From: DASTFY01 sp963813375
Lineage (GTDB): Bacteria; Actinomycetota; Acidimicrobiia; Acidimicrobiales; Ilumatobacteraceae
DNA length: 64,000 bases
Assembly: GCA_963813375.1 (NCBI GenBank)
Contig: CAWEYT010000010.1
Location: 186,001 to 250,000, forward strand
Direction: 5' to 3'
Part shown: positions 28,235 to 38,065 of the stretch, in pieces
Layout of the letters: the number at the start of each line of letters is the position of its first letter
How positions within the stretch are numbered: position 1 is the first letter of the stretch
Translations under genes and position numbers: made by a program
The notes under the pieces: generated by a model
What the model was told of the DNA's origin: nothing
What the model saw: the letters and a program-made list of their open reading frames with translations, nothing else
Database searches by the model: none

Positions 28235-30877
28235 TCAGTCGCCCGGTCCGGCGCCGTTGGCGCCGTCGAGCAGCACCCGGGCCGCGGCCGCGGCGATGGT
28301 CAGTGCTTCGTCCACGCCGCCCGCGTCCTTGCCACCGGCAACGGCCACATCGCCCTTGCCGCCGCCACCTCCCTTGACGGCGCGCGCCGCGTCCCGCAGG
28401 AGGTCGGAGGCCTGGCCGCCCAGGCCGCTCCCCTGCGCGGCCACGAGCGACGCTCCTCCGGTGTCGCTGCGGCCGCCCAGCACGACAGCTCGTACGCCCG
28501 GCTGGCTGCGAACGGCGACGGCCAGGTCACGGAGGTCGCCCGGGGGCAGGTCGTCCACGCGGGCCACGACGAGGCCGTCGGTGCCGCCGGCGGCCAGCTC
28601 CGCCGCCCGGCCCGCCGCGGCCCGGGCCCGCAGCGCCCGGAGCTCGTCCTGGAGCGCCTTGTTCTCGTCCAGCTTGCGGCGCACACCTTCGACGAGAGTG
28701 GCGGGCGTGGCGGACAGGAGCGTGGCGGCCTCGGCCAGCTCCCGCTCGTCCCGCTGGAGCAGCTCGACGGTGGCCATCCCGGTGACGGCCTCGATCCGGC
28801 GGAGGTTCGAGCCGATGGAGCCCTCGCTCACGACCTTGATCGTGCCGATGTCGCCGAGGGCGCGGACATGGGTGCCGCCGCACAGCTCCAAGCTGTGGCG
28901 GCCGGCCTCCAGGACACGGACGACGTCGCCGTACTTGTCACCGAAGAAGGCGATGGCACCCATCGCCTCGGCCTCGGTCTTCGTCGTCTCGTAGGCGCGC
29001 ACCCGCTCGTTGGCCAGGACCTCCTCGTTGGAGAGGGCCTCGATGCGCTCGATCTCGTCCGGCGTGACCGCGGCGTAGTGGCTGAAGTCGAACCGCAGGC
29101 GGTCGGGGGCGACGAGGGACCCGGCCTGCTTCACGTGCTCGCCGAGCACGTTGCGCAGGGCCCAGTGCAGGACGTGGGTGGCGGTGTGGTTGCGGCGGAT
29201 GGCCCGCCGCCGCTCGGTGTCGATGGCGGCGTGTACCAACTGGCCGGCCGTGATCTCCCCGCGTTCGATGCGGGCCACGTGCCGGCGGAGTCCGGGCAGC
29301 GCATAGGTGGTGTCGGTGACCACCGCGAGGCCACCGTCCTCGCTCTCGATGATCCCCGTGTCGCCCACCTGGCCACCGGACTCGGCGTAGAACGGCGTGC
29401 GGTCGGTGAAGATCTCGACCTCGCCGCCGGCCGGGTCTCCGACGGGCACCACCGCGAGCACCCGCACGTCGCCTTCGTCCTCGCCGTCGCCGAAGAACTC
29501 GGTCGTGCCGAACTGCTCGACCAGCTCGCGGTAGCGGTCGATCCGATCGTCGTCGGCGCCGGTGGCCTTGCGGGCTTCCTTGGCCCGCCGGCGCTGCTCG
29601 GCCATCTCGACGTTGAAGCCCTCGACGTCGACCTCGACCCCGCGCTCGGCGGTGATCTCGGTGGTCACCTCGAGCGGGAAGCCGAACGTGTCGTGCAGCT
29701 TGAACGCCGTCGCTCCGGGCAGGACGGAGGCGCCGCCGGCCAGCTCGTCCTCCAGGATGACCAGGCCGGTGCGCAGCGTCTGGCGGAAACGCTCCTCCTC
29801 CCGCGTGATGACGCCGGAGATGAAGTCCCGGTTCTTGACCACGTCGGGGTAGGCGTCGCCCATGACGGCGATGGACTCCTCGACCAGGCCGGGCAGGACG
29901 AGCTTGTCAGCGCCCAGCAGGAAGGCATGGCGGACGGCCCGGCGCAGGATGCGCCGCAGCACGTAGCCCCGATCCTCGTTGGACGGGAAGACCCCGTCGT
30001 TGACGAGCATGGTGCCCGAGCGGGCGTGCTCGGCGAGGATGCGCAGGCTGATGTCGGTTCGCTCGTCGCGCCCGTACGCGTGACCCGTCAGTGAGGACGC
30101 CACCTCGATGATGGGCCGGAGGACATCGGTGTCCCAGAGGGAGTCGACGCCCTGGACGAGGGTGAGGATGCGCTCCAGGCCCGCGCCGGTGTCGATCGAC
30201 GGGCGGGGCAGCGGGGTCCGGGTGCCGTCCGCGGCCTGGTCGTACTGCATGAAGACCAGGTTCCAGAACTCCATGAACCGCTCGCCGGCCGGATCCGCCA
30301 GTGGCCCGCCGTCCGGCCCGTACTCGGCGCCGCGGTCGATGTGCAGCTCCGAGCACGGGCCGCAGGGACCCGTGTCCCCCATCTGCCAGAAGTTGTCGGC
30401 GTCGCCGAGCCGCTGGATGCGCTCCATCGGCACGCCGACGGCGTCGTGCCAGATCTCCTCGGCCTCGTCGTCCGACGTGTGCACGGTGATCCACAGGCGG
30501 TCACCGTCGAACCCGAGGTGCTCGGTGACGTACTCCCAGGCCCAGGGGATGGCCTTCTCCTTGAAGTAGTCCCCGAAGCTGAAGTTGCCCATCATCTCGA
30601 AGAAGACGGTGTGGCGCCTGGTGCGGCCTACGTCGTCGAGGTCGTTGTGCTTGCCGCCGGCCCTCGCGCACTTCTGCACGTCGGTGGCCCGCTTGAAGGG
30701 CGCCACCTCGTCGCCGGTGAAGTACGGCTTGAACGGCACCATCCCGGCCACCGTGAACAGCACCGTCGGATCGTGCGGGATCAGGCTGGCCGACGGGACG
30801 ACCGTGTGGTCGCGGTCCGCGAAGAAGCCCGTGAAGGACCGGCGCAGCTCGTTGGCGGTGCGGGGCGGCGTGGGCAT
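28235..30877 (-). CDS. alaS: Alanyl-tRNA synthetase
   Basis: Charges tRNA-Ala. The class II core shows FTVAGMVPFKPYFTG, RRHTVFFEMMGNFSFGDYFK and DTGPCGPCSELHID. The editing domain has the zinc/catalytic HTATHVLHWALR and later CGGTHVRALGDIG motifs. The C-terminal DHHA1/C-Ala part is Gly-rich (GGGGGKGDVAVAGG). 880 residues, intact. The ATG at 30877 is 9 bases after a TAGGCT box. Confidence 0.97.
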   Translation of the reverse strand: MPTPPRTANELRRSFTGFFADRDHTVVPSASLIPHDPTVLFTVAGMVPFKPYFTGDEVAPFKRATDVQKCARAGGKHNDLDDVGRTRRHTVFFEMMGNFSFGDYFKEKAIPWAWEYVTEHLGFDGDRLWITVHTSDDEAEEIWHDAVGVPMERIQRLGDADNFWQMGDTGPCGPCSELHIDRGAEYGPDGGPLADPAGERFMEFWNLVFMQYDQAADGTRTPLPRPSIDTGAGLERILTLVQGVDSLWDTDVLRPIIEVASSLTGHAYGRDERTDISLRILAEHARSGTMLVNDGVFPSNEDRGYVLRRILRRAVRHAFLLGADKLVLPGLVEESIAVMGDAYPDVVKNRDFISGVITREEERFRQTLRTGLVILEDELAGGASVLPGATAFKLHDTFGFPLEVTTEITAERGVEVDVEGFNVEMAEQRRRAKEARKATGADDDRIDRYRELVEQFGTTEFFGDGEDEGDVRVLAVVPVGDPAGGEVEIFTDRTPFYAESGGQVGDTGIIESEDGGLAVVTDTTYALPGLRRHVARIERGEITAGQLVHAAIDTERRRAIRRNHTATHVLHWALRNVLGEHVKQAGSLVAPDRLRFDFSHYAAVTPDEIERIEALSNEEVLANERVRAYETTKTEAEAMGAIAFFGDKYGDVVRVLEAGRHSLELCGGTHVRALGDIGTIKVVSEGSIGSNLRRIEAVTGMATVELLQRDERELAEAATLLSATPATLVEGVRRKLDENKALQDELRALRARAAAGRAAELAAGGTDGLVVARVDDLPPGDLRDLAVAVRSQPGVRAVVLGGRSDTGGASLVAAQGSGLGGQASDLLRDAARAVKGGGGGKGDVAVAGGKDAGGVDEALTIAAAAARVLLDGANGAGPGD

Positions 30878-30886
30878 GGACCTCTG

Positions 30887-30892
30887 AGCCTA
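30887..30892 (-). promoter_or_regulatory. -10-like box TAGGCT before alaS
   Basis: A TANNNT hexamer 9 bases before the alaS ATG, in the 50-base gap after the upstream small gene. A very short leader or leaderless mRNA is possible; no Shine-Dalgarno with good spacing is seen. Confidence 0.35.
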
Positions 30893-30927
30893 CCGGTGGG
30901 TGTTCGGACCACCCGGCGGACTTCCGG

Positions 30928-31362
30928 TCAGCGGCGGGAGCGGCGGCGGAGCCGGCCGGTCGGCCGGTCGATCGACCGATGCTCGACCGACGGGTGCTCG
31001 GCCGACACCCGCGACGCCCGGTCCGGTCGCGTCACTGCCCGGGCGAGCTGCTCGAGCTGCCGCACGTCGGACAGCACGATGATCTGAGCGGGGCCATTCC
31101 CACCGATCGGCAGTCCCGTGCCCTCGAGCTCGGCGTCGCGCCCTGCCCGCAGCTCATCCTCCCGGTGACGCATCGCCGCCCGTCCCTCGCGCAGCGCGTC
31201 CACGACGTCTCGCCCTCGGGCCTTCGTCCGTTCGGCCACGGACCGGGCCACGTTCACGGGCGTGAGCTGGTCGGCCACCCGCTTCACCTTGCGGCGGGTG
31301 TAGGTGGCGCCCACTGCGCCGGCGGCCGCGCCGGCCACGAACCACGTGACGCGCGTGATCAT
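30928..31362 (-). CDS. Small single-pass conserved protein upstream of alaS (DUF6167-like)
   Basis: 144 residues starting MITRVTWFVAGAAAGAVGATYTRRKV, one membrane segment followed by a basic, helical region (VKRVADQLTPVNVARSVAERTKARGRDVVDALREGRAAMRHREDEL). This is the layout of the small protein usually found between alaS and a DUF948 gene in actinobacteria; the family name is given from that context. The Arg/His-rich tail after about residue 100 is not conserved-looking. Function unknown. Confidence 0.65.
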   Translation of the reverse strand: MITRVTWFVAGAAAGAVGATYTRRKVKRVADQLTPVNVARSVAERTKARGRDVVDALREGRAAMRHREDELRAGRDAELEGTGLPIGGNGPAQIIVLSDVRQLEQLARAVTRPDRASRVSAEHPSVEHRSIDRPTGRLRRRSRR

Positions 31363-31372
31363 CGGTGCACCG

Positions 31373-31738
31373 TCATGTCGTGACCTCCTTGCGCCGCAGC
31401 CGGCGAGCGGCACGCGACGTGCCGCTGGCCAGCGCGACGGTCTTGATGACCGGAGTGCTGAGCGCGACCCGAGCCACTCGCGACGCACCCTGCACGTTGG
31501 CGGAGATGGCCTCCGCGGAGCCGAGCACGCGGTCGAAGCGCTCGAGGTCGTCACGGGCATCCTCGACGGAGGACCGGAGCTCGGCCAGCAGCGGCTGCGT
31601 CTCGGCCCGCAGGCTGTCGACCTCGGTCTGCAGCGCGCGCAGCGCGTCGAGGACCCGCACCAGCACGACGATCAGCGCCGCGAAGCCGAGTGCGCACAGG
31701 ACCGTCCCGAGGACGATGGCCAACTCACCCGCGGTCAC
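31373..31738 (-). CDS. DUF948 family protein
   Basis: 121-residue protein with an N-terminal membrane segment (LAIVLGTVLCALGFAALIVVLVRVLDAL) and a coiled-coil-like stretch (LQTEVDSLRAETQPLLAELRSSVEDARDDLERFDRVLGSAEAISANV), as in DUF948 proteins. The tail is basic. It overlaps the rarA 3' end by 14 bases and sits 10 bases before the next small gene, the usual rarA-DUF948-alaS order. Function unknown, probably envelope associated. Confidence 0.75.
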   Translation of the reverse strand: MTAGELAIVLGTVLCALGFAALIVVLVRVLDALRALQTEVDSLRAETQPLLAELRSSVEDARDDLERFDRVLGSAEAISANVQGASRVARVALSTPVIKTVALASGTSRAARRLRRKEVTT

Positions 31739-33107
31739 CTCCCGACCGTACCTCGCCTCCTTCGTCAGTACGGGAACCGTCGCTCCCGACGCCCTTCCGA
31801 TCGCCCTTCCGATCGCAGGCCTGCCGCTGGGCGACATCGGCCTCGTCCCCGTGCCCGCTCGGCTCGTAGTAGGAGCGGTCGTCGAGCTCCGGCGGGCGGT
31901 AGCGCTGCGGGACCCAGCCCCGCGGATCGTCGTGCGGGTACACATACCCCTTGCCGTGGCCGAGGCTCGCCGCGCCGCGATAGTGGCTGTCCCGCAGGTG
32001 TGGCGGCACCTCCCCCAGCCGGCCGGTCCGCACGTCCTCGCGAGCGCGCCAGATCGCCATCGCGGAGCGGTTGCTCTTGGGCGCCGTGGCCAGGTGGACC
32101 ACGGCCTGGGCCAGGTTGAGCTGTGCTTCCGGCAGCCCCACGTGCTCCACGGCCTGCGCGGCGGCCACCGCCACCAGCAAGGCCTGCGGGTCGGCCATGC
32201 CCACGTCCTCGCTGGCCAGGATCACGAGCCGGCGGGCAATGAACCGGGCGTCCTCGCCGGCCTCCAACATCCGGGCCAGCCAGTAGAGCCCGGCATCGGG
32301 ATCGGAGCCCCGGATCGACTTGATGAAGGCGGAGATGACGTCGTAGTGGTCGTCCCGGCCGTAGCGGAGCGCGGACACGCCGAGCGCGTCGGTGACGTCC
32401 TCCACCGTGATCACCGCCGGCGCCCCCCGCCGCTCGACGGCCAGCGCCACGGCCACCTCGAGGGAGGTCAGCACCTGCCGGCCGTCGCCGGCCGACCGGT
32501 CGACGAGGGGATCGAGCGCTCCTTCCGCGGCCGTGGCGCCCTCGGCCTCCAGGCCCCGCTCGGCCAGCACGCGCAGGGCATCGTGGTCCAGCGGTTCCAG
32601 GCGGAAGAGCGTCGACCGGCTGCGCAGCGGCGGGTTGACCTCGAAGAACGGGTTCTCGGTCGTGGCCCCGATCAGGGTGATGAGGCCGTCCTCGACGCTG
32701 GGGAGCAGCGCGTCCTGCTGAGCCTTGTTGAACCGGTGGATCTCGTCGAGGAAGAGGATCGTGCGCTGGTCACGCTCGCCGAGACGGGCCCGGGCCTGCT
32801 CGATGATCTCCCGCACGTCCTTGACGGACGCCGAGACCGCGGAGAGCTGCTCGAAGGCCCGGCTGGTCGTGGCCGCCACGACTTGGGCCAACGTGGTCTT
32901 TCCCGTCCCCGGCGGTCCCCAGAAGATGGCCGAGGAGAGCCGGTCGGCCTCGACGAGGGCGCGCAGCGGCCGGCCGGGGCCCACGAGCTGGTCCTGCCCG
33001 ACGATCTCGTCGAGCGTGCGGGGGCGCAGGCGCGCCGCCAGCGGCGACTGCCGGCGGAGGCGTTCCTCGACCGCGGCGCTGAACAGGTCCTCGGGCAACG
33101 GCCGCAC
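31725..33107 (-). CDS. rarA: Replication-associated recombination protein RarA/MgsA
   Basis: Clamp-loader-like AAA+ ATPase acting at stalled forks. LRPRTLDEIVGQDQLVG is the family opening, WGPPGTGKTTLAQVVA Walker A, ILFLDEIHRFNKAQQDALLPSVEDG Walker B with the RarA-specific block, and GATTENPFFEVNPPLRSRS sensor 1. The C-domain has KSIRGSDPDAGLYWLARMLEAGEDARFIARRLVILASEDVG. The GTG at 33105-33107 starts the family N-terminus; 460 residues with a charged non-conserved tail. Confidence 0.95.
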   Translation of the reverse strand: MRPLPEDLFSAAVEERLRRQSPLAARLRPRTLDEIVGQDQLVGPGRPLRALVEADRLSSAIFWGPPGTGKTTLAQVVAATTSRAFEQLSAVSASVKDVREIIEQARARLGERDQRTILFLDEIHRFNKAQQDALLPSVEDGLITLIGATTENPFFEVNPPLRSRSTLFRLEPLDHDALRVLAERGLEAEGATAAEGALDPLVDRSAGDGRQVLTSLEVAVALAVERRGAPAVITVEDVTDALGVSALRYGRDDHYDVISAFIKSIRGSDPDAGLYWLARMLEAGEDARFIARRLVILASEDVGMADPQALLVAVAAAQAVEHVGLPEAQLNLAQAVVHLATAPKSNRSAMAIWRAREDVRTGRLGEVPPHLRDSHYRGAASLGHGKGYVYPHDDPRGWVPQRYRPPELDDRSYYEPSGHGDEADVAQRQACDRKGDRKGVGSDGSRTDEGGEVRSGGDRG

Positions 33108-33237
33108 GGTACCGCCAGCGACCACGCTGGGCGCGAACCGGCCGTACCGAACTCGTTTCCTCCGGAACGGTCCTTCCCGCAGGCCCACGAGCGGTACTAC
33201 CGTGCCCCCGACTCTGCCCTCGGCGGAAGGAACCCGC

Positions 33238-34957
33238 ATGTCGACTCGTACCCGCACCACTGCGCTGGCCGGGACCCTCGTCCTGGCCTCGCTCGCCGTC
33301 GCTGCACCCGCGGCCGCCCGCGGGCAGGTGCTCGCGGCCAACACCCAGGCTGAGCGCACGGAGTACGTGGTGCTCGCCACGGATGAGGCGTCGGTGGCGG
33401 CGGCCGAGGCGGCGGTCGTCGCCGCCGGCGGCCAGGTCACGGCCGTCAACACGGATGTCGGCCTCCTCACCGTCGAGGCGCCGGCCGAGGGCTTCGCCGC
33501 CGCGGTGAGCGCCAACACCGCCGTCACGGGCGTGGCCGAGAACCGCGCCATCGGCAAGGCCCCCGAGAACGGCCGGAAGGCCCGGTGGGACGACATCGAG
33601 AAGGTGACCGAGGCTCGCGCCGCCGCCCGCGGTCAGCGCCAGGTCAGCCGTGCAGCCGCCCCGGCGGCTGAACCGCTGGCCGACCTGCAGTGGGACATGC
33701 GGATGATCAAGGCCACCCCGGAGGGTTCGTACGGCGTCAACCCGGGGCGCAAGGGGGTGCTGGTCGGGATCATCGACACCGGGATCGACGGGCACCACCC
33801 GGACATCGCGCCGAACTTCAACGCGGAGCTCAGCCGCAACTTCACCACCGACAAGGAGGACATCGACGGCCTCTGCGCGGACGAGCCTGACGCCTCCTGC
33901 GAGGACCCGGCTGACGTCGACGAGGACGGGCACGGCACGCACGTCGCCGGCACGGTCGCGGCGCCGCTGAACGGTGTCGGCATCGCAGGCGTCGCTCCCA
34001 ACGTCACGCTGGTCAACCTGCGAGCCGGTCAGGATTCGGGCTTCTTCTTCCTGCCCGCGACGGTGGACGCGCTGACCTATGCCGGGCGCCACGGCGTCGA
34101 CGTCGTCAACATGAGCTTCTTCATCGACCCGTGGCTCTTCAACTGCGCCGCCAACCCGGCCGACTCACCGGAGGAGCAGGCTGAGCAGCGCACGATCATC
34201 GAGGCCACCCAGCGGGCGGTGCGCTTCGCCCGCCGCCACGGGGTCACCCTGGTCGCCGCGCTCGGCAACGACGCGACCGACATGGGCAACCCGACGATCG
34301 ACGTGATCAGCCCGGACTACCCGATCGGCACCGAGAAGACCCGGACCATCGACAACACCTGCCTCGACATGCCGACCGAAGCGGAGGGTGTGATCTCCGT
34401 CAGCGCGCTCGGCCCGAGCGGCAAGAAGGCCGACTACTCCAACTACGGCACCGAGCAGACGGACTTCTCGGCTCCGGGCGGCTACTTCCGCGACTTCCTC
34501 GGGACGCCGCAGAACCGCCTGCCCGAGAACACCATCCTCGCCCCTTACCCGGCAGCGTCTCGCCATCGCCAACGGCGAGGCCGATCCGACGACCGGTGAG
34601 TCGCTCACACCCTTCGTGATCGCCGAGTGCGCGGGCGCCACGGCGGACACCTGCACCTACTGGCAGTACCTGCAGGGCACGTCGATGGCATCACCGCACG
34701 CCGCAGGTGTGGCCGCCCTGGTGGTGAGCGCCCACGGGAAGCGGGACAAGGCCCACGGCGGCCTCACGCTCGATCCGGGCGAGGTGGAGAAGGTCATGCG
34801 CAAGACCGCCATCGACACCGCGTGCCCGAACCCCCGCACGGTCAGCTACGTGCCTGAAGGACGTCCCGAGTCATGGACCGCCACCTGCGACGGTCCGGCC
34901 TGGAAGAACGGGTTCTACGGCCACGGCATCGTGAACGCGTTGGGCGCCGTTCGCTGA
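33238..34957 (+). CDS. Secreted S8 subtilisin-like serine protease, one frame break
   Basis: Signal peptide MSTRTRTTALAGTLVLASLA with an AAPAAARG cleavage area, an I9-like propeptide (TEYVVLATDEASVAAAEAAV), then the catalytic domain. The triad is visible: Asp in IIDTGIDGHHPDI, His in DGHGTHVAGTVAAP, and Ser in LQGTSMASPHAAGVAALV. One extra T near 34561 splits the Ser-containing end from the rest. Corrected length about 572 residues with no sorting signal at the C-terminus. The ATG follows GGAAGGA. It is the only plus-strand gene between aspS and rarA, so an accessory insertion. Substrate unknown. Confidence 0.88.
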
Positions 34958-34995
34958 TCGCCCGCCCGAGGTCCGGTCCCGGGGGGAACGGGCCG

Positions 34996-35029
34996 GCGCC
35001 CTGCCGTCAGCTGGTCGGCGGCAGGGCGC
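34996..35029. terminator. GC hairpin between the S8 protease and aspS (possible bidirectional terminator)
   Basis: GCGCCCTGCCG pairs with CGGCAGGGCGC over 11 bp, with a 12-base loop that contains the aspS stop. No T-run follows on either strand, so termination is only a suggestion based on its place between convergent genes. Confidence 0.35.
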
Positions 35030-36758
35030 GCAGGCCGAGCTCGGCCAACTGCGCGGCGTCGACGGGCGTGGGCGCGCCCGTCATGGGATCCGTGCCCGAC
35101 TGCGGCTTGGGGAAGGCGATGACCTCGCGGATGTTCTCCTCGCCGGCCAGGATGGCCACGAGGCGGTCGATGCCGAACGCGAAGCCGCCGTGGGGCGGCG
35201 CGCCGTAGCGGAACGGGCTGAGGAAGAAGCCGAAGCGCCGGTCGGCCTCCTCCGGGCTGATGCCCAGCAGGCCGAAGATGCGCTGCTGCAGCTCGGGCTC
35301 ATGGATCCGGATCGAGCCCGAGCCGAGCTCCCAGCCGTTGAGCACGAGGTCGTAGGCGCGGCTGCGCACCGACAGCGGGTCGGACTCCAGCTTGTCGACG
35401 TCGTCGGGATGGACCCGGGTGAAGGGGTGGTGGCCGGGCTTCGGACGGCCGGTCGTGGCGTCGATGCCGACGAAGAGCGGGAAGTCGACCACCCAGACAT
35501 AGCGGTACGGGCCCTCGTGGACCGGCGGTCGGCCGAGGTCGTTGCGCAGCTGACCGAGCACCTCACAGGTCGTCAGCCACTCGTCCGCCACGATCAGCAA
35601 CAGGTCGCCGGGCCGGGCGCCGATGGTCCCCGACAGGGCGGACTGCTCGGCGTCGGTCAGGAACTTGGTGACCGGCCCCTCGAGCGAGCCCTCCTCGGCG
35701 ACCTTGAACCAGACGAGGCCCTTGGCGCCGAGCTGCTTGGCCCGATCCGTGAGACCGTCCAGCTTGCTGCGGCCGTAGTCCTCGGCTCCGCCCGGCACCC
35801 GGAGGCCCTTGATGGCGCCGGCCCCGGCAAAGGCCTTGAACTCGGTGGAGGCGAACACGTCGGTGAGCTCGACCAGCTCCATGCCGAAGCGAAGGTCGGG
35901 CTTGTCGACCCCGTACCGGTCCATGGCGTCGTGCCAGGTGATGCGGGGGATCTCGGCCGGCCGCTCACCGGTGGCGGCTTCGGCGGCGTCCAGCACCGCC
36001 TCGCTGATGGCCGCCAGCACGTCGTCCTGGTCCACGAAGCTCATCTCGGCGTCGAGCTGCATGAACTCGTACTGCCGGTCGGCCCGCAGGTCCTCGTCGC
36101 GGAGGCAGCGAGCGATCTGGAAGTAGCGGTCCAGGCCGGCCACCATGAGCAGCTGCTTGAACAGCTGCGGCGACTGGGGCAGCGCGTAGAACGATCCCGG
36201 CGACTGGCGCGACGGGACGAGGAACTCGCGGGCGCCCTCGGGGGTGGAGGGCACCAGCATCGGCGTCTCGATCTCTGCGAAGCCCTGGCGCTCCATGGCA
36301 CTGCGGATGGCCGAGTTGACCGTGGCTCGGAGCCTCAGGTTGCGTTGCATCCGCTCGCGCCGCAGATCGAGGTAGCGGTAGCGGAGCCGGACCGTCTCGT
36401 CCACGTCGTCGGCCCGGGAGTCGACCGGGAACGGCGGCGGCTCGGCGGTCGACAGGACCTCGACCTGGCAGTCGCCGACCTCGACCTCGCCGGTGGGCAG
36501 GTTCGGGTTCACCGTCCCGTCCGGGCGCGGCCGCACGGTGCCGGTGATCCGCACGACGTACTCGTTGCGCACGTCCACGGCCCGGTTGATCACGCACTGC
36601 ACGATGCCCGTGTGATCCCGGAGGTCCAGGAACGCCAGGTGCTCGCCGTGCTCGCGCCGGCGGGCCACCCAACCGCAGAGGCTGACGTTGCGGCCGGCGT
36701 CGACGGCCCGCAGGGTCCCGCACTGGTCCGTGCGCATGCTGGTCGGACGTCCCGTCAT
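35007..36758 (-). CDS. aspS: Aspartyl-tRNA synthetase
   Basis: Charges tRNA-Asp (possibly also tRNA-Asn, since the bacterial type is often non-discriminating). The OB-fold has VSLCGWVARRREHGEHLAFLDLRDHTG, motif 2 is FQIARCLRDEDLRADRQYEFMQLDAEMSF, the GAD domain follows, and motif 3 is GGFAFGIDRLVAILAG. The ATG at 36756-36758 overlaps the hisS stop by 4 bases, though a GTG 12 bases upstream or an ATG 7 codons downstream are possible. 583 residues, intact. Confidence 0.96.
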   Translation of the reverse strand: MTGRPTSMRTDQCGTLRAVDAGRNVSLCGWVARRREHGEHLAFLDLRDHTGIVQCVINRAVDVRNEYVVRITGTVRPRPDGTVNPNLPTGEVEVGDCQVEVLSTAEPPPFPVDSRADDVDETVRLRYRYLDLRRERMQRNLRLRATVNSAIRSAMERQGFAEIETPMLVPSTPEGAREFLVPSRQSPGSFYALPQSPQLFKQLLMVAGLDRYFQIARCLRDEDLRADRQYEFMQLDAEMSFVDQDDVLAAISEAVLDAAEAATGERPAEIPRITWHDAMDRYGVDKPDLRFGMELVELTDVFASTEFKAFAGAGAIKGLRVPGGAEDYGRSKLDGLTDRAKQLGAKGLVWFKVAEEGSLEGPVTKFLTDAEQSALSGTIGARPGDLLLIVADEWLTTCEVLGQLRNDLGRPPVHEGPYRYVWVVDFPLFVGIDATTGRPKPGHHPFTRVHPDDVDKLESDPLSVRSRAYDLVLNGWELGSGSIRIHEPELQQRIFGLLGISPEEADRRFGFFLSPFRYGAPPHGGFAFGIDRLVAILAGEENIREVIAFPKPQSGTDPMTGAPTPVDAAQLAELGLRALPPTS

Positions 36759-38014
36759 GCCGGCAACCACTTCCTCACGGTCTCGACCAGTTCGGAGCGG
36801 CCCACGGTCTCCTGCGCCCGTTCGTCGCGCAGGGCCCGCAGCGTCACCACGCCCGCCGCCACCTCGTCCGGCCCGACGATCACGGCCATGTCGGCGCCCG
36901 AGCGGTCGGCGGCCTTCATCTGCGCCTTCATGCTGCGCTGGTCGAACGAGCGGTCGGTGCTGAGGCCCGTCCCGCGCAGTTCGTCGGCGATGGCCAGAGC
37001 CTCGTGCCCGCCGGCGGTGTCGACGACGTAGACGCGGACGCGCTGCGTCGAGGCCGGCCAGACGCCCTCGGCGTCGCAGGCCAGCAGGATCCGCTCGATG
37101 CCGGCGCCGAAGCCGACGCCGCCGGTGCCGGCCGGGCCGCCGAGAGCCTCGACCAGGCCGTTGTAGCGCCCGCCACCGCCGATGGCGTTCTGCGCGGCGT
37201 CGATGGCGTGCGAGGGGAACTCGAACAAGGTGTGGTTGTAGTAGTCGAGGCCCCGGACGAGGCGGGGGTCGATCTCGAAGGCGATGCCCAGCACCTTGAG
37301 CCCCTGCTGGACGCGGTCGAAGCGCGCCTCCGCGTCCGCCGTGAGGAACTCCAGCACCTGCGGGGCAGCAGCCACGACCGGCTCGTCGCCGGGGCGGCGG
37401 GAGTCGAGCACCCGGAGGGGGTTGATGGCGAGGGTCTCCCGGCTCTGCTCCGACAGGTCGGTCCGGTGGTCCGTGAGGAAGGCAGTGAGGGCGGCGAGGT
37501 AGGCCGCCCTCGTCGCGTCATCCCCGAGGGAGTTGAGGACCAACGAGCGCCGGGTGAGGCCGAGGGCCCGGTGGAACCCGTCGAGCAGGGCGATGACCTC
37601 GACATCGCTGTCGGGATCGTCCGTGCCGACGATCTCCGCGTCGAGTTGGAAGTGCTGCCGGTACCGGCCGGCCTGGGGCGCCTCGTACCGGAACGCCGGG
37701 CCCGCCGTCCATGCCTTCCACGGGACCGGCGGGCGGTGTTCGGCGAAGGCCCGCATGATGCCCGCGGTGAACTCGGGGCGTACGGCGACCCGCCGGCCGC
37801 CCTTGTCCTCGAAGTCGTACATCTCCTTGCGGACGATGTCCGTCGAGTCCCCGACCCGCAGGAAGACCTCCAGGTGTTCGATCAGCGGAGTGACCACGAG
37901 ACCGAACCCGGACCGCTCGGCGTGCGCGGCGAACGTGGCGAGCAAGCTGGCCCAACGCTGCGACTGCGGCGCCAGCACGTCGGCCATGCCACGCGGGGCC
38001 TGGAACTCGGGCAC
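36755..38014 (-). CDS. hisS: Histidyl-tRNA synthetase
   Basis: Charges tRNA-His. FQAPRGMADVLAPQSQRW opens the class II core, RPEFTAGIMRAFAEH is motif 1/2 region, GPAFRYEAPQAGRYRQHFQLDAE is motif 2, GLDYYNHTLFEF the histidine A loop, and GFGAGIERILLA motif 3. The anticodon-binding domain closes the protein (SFDQRSMKAQMKAADRSGADMAVIVG). 419 residues, GTG start, intact. Confidence 0.96.
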   Translation of the reverse strand: MPEFQAPRGMADVLAPQSQRWASLLATFAAHAERSGFGLVVTPLIEHLEVFLRVGDSTDIVRKEMYDFEDKGGRRVAVRPEFTAGIMRAFAEHRPPVPWKAWTAGPAFRYEAPQAGRYRQHFQLDAEIVGTDDPDSDVEVIALLDGFHRALGLTRRSLVLNSLGDDATRAAYLAALTAFLTDHRTDLSEQSRETLAINPLRVLDSRRPGDEPVVAAAPQVLEFLTADAEARFDRVQQGLKVLGIAFEIDPRLVRGLDYYNHTLFEFPSHAIDAAQNAIGGGGRYNGLVEALGGPAGTGGVGFGAGIERILLACDAEGVWPASTQRVRVYVVDTAGGHEALAIADELRGTGLSTDRSFDQRSMKAQMKAADRSGADMAVIVGPDEVAAGVVTLRALRDERAQETVGRSELVETVRKWLPA

Positions 38015-38065
38015 GAGGGGCCAGGCTAGTTGGTGCCTGCCGCCGCTCCTCAGTGCGTTCCCCGG

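Noticed and set aside
30881..30927. Attenuator or T-box before alaS
   Set aside because: Only an imperfect GGTGG/CCACC hairpin with mismatches. No T-box sequence or specifier loop, and the gap is too short.
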